From a bacterium (lineage in GTDB: Bacteria; SM23-31; JAUVVT01), in the NCBI GenBank assembly GCA_030616165.1, contig JAUWXV010000074.1:1-14408 (forward strand): 14,408 nucleotides of DNA. Direction: 5' to 3'. The notes under the pieces are model-generated. The model saw only the letters and a program-made list of their open reading frames with translations, did not search any database and had not been told where the DNA came from. The position numbers and the translations under genes were made by a program. Below, piece by piece: positions 14,364 to 14,408 of the stretch (positions within the stretch are counted from its first letter, which is position 1; every line of letters starts with the position of its first letter).

Positions 14364-14389
14364 CGCCCTGGGTAATGAAACCCAGGGCG
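14364..14389. other. Perfect 10-bp GC-rich hairpin
   Basis: CGCCCTGGGT (14364-14373) and ACCCAGGGCG (14380-14389) form a perfect stem with a 6-nt loop, 171 bp after the mannonate dehydratase-like gene. No T tract follows on either strand, so it is not a canonical intrinsic terminator; it could be a transcript-end stem, a repeat unit or a protein site. Confidence 0.7.
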
Positions 14390-14408
14390 ATCGATTCGTT
14401 GATTATTC

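Overview
The window is a piece of an uncultured bacterium's chromosome. It is probably Gram-negative: there is a Sec-exported M14 peptidase, a Tat-exported sugar-acid enzyme and strong Shine-Dalgarno sites. The gene style recalls the Planctomycetota / Poribacteria / Latescibacterota-like candidate phyla, but the phylum cannot be fixed by eye. Base composition is patchy: about 2.1-8.9 kb is AT-rich and full of repeats and broken genes, while about 8.9-12.1 kb and 13.1-14.2 kb are clearly richer in GC.

Left part (1-4.8 kb): an exported zinc carboxypeptidase-like protein with an intrinsic terminator; a reverse-strand class I/II aminotransferase interrupted by one in-frame TGA; then a closely spaced pair, a cyclic-nucleotide-binding-domain protein and a YjbQ/UPF0047 protein.

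Middle part (4.8-8.8 kb): a repeat-rich zone. Two copies of a roughly 0.4-kb AT-rich element (sharing 108 bp without a mismatch, offset 1,536 bp) bracket a small unknown gene (5616-5921) and a 134-bp integron attC site. An IS110-family insertion sequence follows, with its transposase on the reverse strand (one in-frame TGA). Between the transposase start and the element's left end lies a strongly folded, roughly 200-nt segment in the place where IS110 elements encode their bridge RNA. An 11-of-12-bp direct repeat marks the probable ends.

Cassette part (8.9-12.25 kb): two more attC sites, one a textbook 62-bp site, flank a complete 0.5-kb gene cassette for a four-helix membrane protein. Upstream, in the same orientation, lies a two-gene unit: a 782-residue subtilase-like protein with Ig/Fn3-like domains and a phage tail-fibre motif, and a 95-residue partner. 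No integrase gene is visible, so this looks like an attC cluster lacking its integrase (CALIN) or the distal part of an integron array. This is the most notable system in the window, together with the IS110 RNA.

Right part (12.25-14.4 kb): a GYD-domain protein with its own terminator, then a Tat-signal mannonate dehydratase-like protein, and a perfect 10-bp GC-rich hairpin near the window end.
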